The position numbers were made by a program, and so were the translations under genes. 64,000 nucleotides of DNA, taken from positions 9,920,001 to 9,984,000 of the forward strand of contig OZ199839.1 of assembly GCA_964304625.1 (NCBI GenBank). Reading direction: 5' to 3'. Origin of the DNA: Kudoa neothunni. Lineage: Eukaryota; Cnidaria. Below the pieces are notes generated by a model. That model searched no databases and was not told where the DNA came from. It worked only from the letters and a program-made list of their open reading frames with translations. Positions 60,975-64,000 of the stretch are shown here, piece by piece (the stretch's first letter is position 1; each line of letters begins with the position of its first letter).

Positions 60975-61980
60975 TATATGCGTTCAAATTCTCTTAAATG
61001 ATCGTTAATTTTATTAGGATGTTCGTAATCGTTGTTATCTATAAAATCGACGTCGCATGTTGTTATTTATATTTTCATACTTCTTATTATAAATGTTAAC
61101 TCTCAAAAAATCATTTGGTCTTGGATAATTGAAAAAATAGAGTTAAATCACTTTGTTGATTTTTTATTTTTATTCTTAGGTAGTTTATTTAATATTTTTG
61201 ATCCAAGTCTTGGCAACGATAATAGAACAAAAACAACTACAGATTATCATTTAAAATAAAGGTAATAAGATCATATTTTACGTATAAATTAATATTATCG
61301 TTTAATATATATGTATATAATTAATTTCATGGTTCTGACTCAATGGATTGATAAAATTAAATTAAAAAATTAATTATGTAAATATTAGGATTAAATAATT
61401 CATTTAATTGTTTTAATACGATTAACTACAATTAGATTTAATATAAAAGGAATATATTAATTGATAATATTTAGTTCCATTTATTAATAACTTTTTTAAA
61501 CTTCATAAAGTTTTAATTATTATCCTAATTTTTATTTTTAAAACTTGATTGAAAACAAAATCTTTTTTAATCCTCGTATAAATTAAATTGAGTAATATTA
61601 AAAATTTACCACGTGACTATATTTTGTTCCCAATTCTCATTTTCCACCAAATTTTAAATGTTAATAAGTATTGCTTTGACTAACAATATTTTAAGATAAA
61701 TTACCGACATCTTACGAATAAATTCCTTATTTTACAAAAGAAGTGGCTACTGGCACGGTGAATAATATTCAGGTGTGATTAGTTTTGATTATATTTAATT
61801 CTTTCTTACCCTTAAGAGCGAAGCGTAAAGCTAATATTAATAATATGTATATATATATATATATATTTAAATCTTTATATAAAATTTGAACAGGAGTTGT
61901 TAAGATTAAAAATTTCTACTGAGCAAGCGAACCTTAACTATGCCGTTTAGGATTAAAATTAGCGTGCCAATAGTCTATAC
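60975..61980. other. Upstream region of the membrane-protein gene, no further gene recognised
   Basis: A hydrophobic plus-strand frame at 61032-61259 lacks a convincing start codon and has no recognised motif. A TATAAAA-like box occurs at about 61039. A (TA)n run lies at 61846-61866. Confidence 0.3.
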
Positions 61981-64000
61981 CAGGGATGGCCAAACCATAG
62001 CTCGCGAGCCACATGTGATTCTTTGAAAGTTATGGTGTAGCTCCTGAAAAAAATTTGTTAGTTAGATTTTTTTAATTCGACCAGCATGTTAATTCAGAAA
62101 AGTACAAAGCTAAACCTGTTTAATAAAGTGAAGAAATTAAATCTTTAATTATAAGCTAGAAAATATTTTTTAATAGAAAACATAGTTACAAACTATCATA
62201 TAGTTTTAACATATGGTGAGCATTAGAATTATTACTAGTTTTATTAGGAAATAAAATTTAAACTAATGTTTATCCATTACCAATGTGATAGATATCGAAT
62301 GAATAAAACACTAATTAAAGTTTTAAAGATGATTCATAATGCCAACTAACCAAACCAACTTTGGAAATATGTTTCAGAAACTAAATATTAAATATTATAA
62401 GACATTTGCCTCAAAATTGTTTTTATTTTCTGAAAAACTTATTGTTGTATGTCTATTTATTCAACGATGAAGTTTGTAAAATAGAAGCATTACCGTTCCT
62501 TTCCTCACAAACAAACGCCTGACGGAACTAATTCGTACAGCAGCGCTTCCCGATTCATGTTAGTTTCCGAAATCCTTCCCAAACAAGAGATATAAACATG
62601 GATTTATTGTTTGGTGAGGAAAATACCCTTACTAAAATTACATTAAAAAGAAAAAGGCTGCCAATTTTAACTAGAATAACAGATATAACTAAAATAAGTA
62701 CAATTGAGAATAGATTAAATGTTATGACTTTTTTTCTTATCTTTTTTGGACAATAATTAGGTACAAACGAGGTTCTTTGTTAGTTAAACGTATGTGCAAA
62801 TCATAATTTATAAATTAATTACATAAGTAATATTTTAATGAAAAATATCAAGTGTAAATAGTTATGCTTTTTCCGAATGTTGGATTTCGTAATTTTTTTG
62901 TTCTAATTATAAATAACAGATTGAATGAAGATAATAAGCGTATGATCCAATTTCGAATATAAAGTTTAAGCTTATATAATTTTTGAGTGCACATTAATTG
63001 AATTTGAAATACAAAATCTAAAATATTTCAAAAACCAAATCAAATAAACTTAATCTTCACGCTAATCAAAGTTGAATACTTACTTTCCTTATAGTTTAAT
63101 TTAAAAAAATAAATAATATAATTTTTTAAAATTCAGCCCATTTCAAAAAGCTTTTTAAGTCGTTTATGTTTTCAATTAAAAATAAATATTTTATTAGTTT
63201 GTTTGTTAGGATGCTTAAGATATGAAATAATTTATTTATGAATGAAAAGCAATAAATTATTATTTTTATTTCATTTATTAATCAATTTAAAAAAAGTAGA
63301 TTAACAACAAATAAATTTTCAGTAAAATTCATCAAACGATTATTTGTTTATCAGACAACTTTCAGCTTTGATTGCGGACGAATCGCACATGATATTTTTT
63401 TCGAGAGAGATTCTGAATATTAAGAATCAGTACAATACATACAAAACTTGTTCGGCCGTACAATTGTTTCGATGACTCAAGGTGTTATTTTCGGACCTCA
63501 AGTGACTGTCTACCGGACCCCCAATCGGGAAGCACTATCGTACCGCGTAAACAGCATACGAATCGGATTATCGTCCGCTCACTGGTAAGGTGGAAACATA
63601 AAAAACTTGTAACATTAGAAAAAATTAAAAAAAAATCCGAAAGAATTAAATTCTTGTGTTACTACTCTATTCGTAAATATTTAATTTTATTTTTTGCCAT
63701 ACTATCATATATGATTAAATGTGAAAAATATTTTAACATTTTTGCGATCCTTTTCATGGAGAAAAAGTTTTTGGATCGTTAACTACTAATTTACTTTTTT
63801 GGAAATACTATCATAAATTATACCTGTACAAATTATATCCAAATTTTCTAGTGATTAACTGAATAACAAAAAATTAATAAACCTCTATTTAGAATTCTAC
63901 ACATTTTATCTTATTATTTACCAAAAATTTTCCAAAAATGTAATTTTTATATAAGGTAGAAGTACATAATTTATTTTAGTGCCTTGTGGCTCTTGAAAAT
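61981..64000 (+). mobile_element. Probable hAT-type element running past the window edge
   Basis: CAGGGATGGCCAAACCATAG followed by CTCGCGAGCCACATGTG at 61981 is a typical hAT-type terminal sequence. Near the window end (about 63985-63997) the sequence TTGTGGCTCTTGAAAAT is the approximate inverse of the subterminal GAGCCACATGTG part, as expected if the partner end lies just outside. The ~2 kb between show no open transposase, so it would be non-autonomous or heavily decayed. Confidence 0.4.

Noticed and set aside
61032-61259. Hydrophobic plus-strand frame resembling a small secreted protein
   Set aside because: There is no in-frame ATG at a sensible position, no paralogue in the window and no splice-supported extension.

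Overview
The window is AT-rich DNA from a small-intron animal genome. Three things point to a metazoan: multidomain Kunitz proteins, an orthodox UBE2D ubiquitin-conjugating enzyme, and a ZBED5-like hAT. Most introns that can be placed are 39-68 bp. The mix of Merlin/ISXO2, FLYWCH- and SWIM-type MULEs, Helitrons, piggyBac, Tigger, hAT and IS630/Tc1 elements, with secreted inhibitor and surface-protein families, would suit an invertebrate parasite such as a myxozoan. That lineage guess is inference. Two 200-N blocks (18752-18951, 45001-45200) are assembly gaps.

Host genes were rebuilt by matching splice phases. (1) A Kunitz family occupies five loci in mixed orientation: intact six-exon genes at 1159-2541 (+), 26189-27555 (-) and 38323-42238 (+), a broken divergent copy at 15604-17115 (-), and a last exon left beside a gap at 18952-19212 (+). 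Each intact gene encodes a signal peptide and five Kunitz-fold domains, one per exon, all joined in phase 1. Only domain 2 keeps all six cysteines. (2) UBE2D lies at 33151-33904 (-). (3) A tandem pair of type I membrane proteins lies at 45201-46147 (partial) and 48907-51766 (complete, nine exons, 792 aa). They consist of repeated exon-encoded four-cysteine modules, resemble no family I recognise, and are the best candidate here for something undescribed. (4) A small four-helix membrane protein lies at 60172-60974 (-), in five exons too short to stand out as single reading frames.

Mobile DNA by region: 1-884 holds a Helitron 3' end. 3164-7451 is a nest of MULE, Tigger and Merlin remnants, with a MULE inserted into the Merlin. 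7452-14660 holds a Helitron 5' end and a decayed autonomous Helitron that carries a solo LTR with a perfect 5-bp duplication. 20553-25546 has piggyBac, a hAT MITE, a non-autonomous Helitron and Merlin. 28490-30126 has two opposed Merlins. 34905-37742 has a hAT and a Helitron. A SWIM-type MULE with about 92-bp terminal repeats sits inside intron 5 of the third Kunitz gene. 44097-56780 has three FLYWCH-MULE copies, one split by an IS630/Tc1-like transposon whose 336-aa transposase is open. The window ends in a probable hAT element that runs past its edge.

The inhibitor genes share a promoter block (a TATA-like box in two copies and a palindrome in all three) and show a mosaic of identity that suggests gene conversion. 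No tRNA, rRNA or CRISPR was seen.
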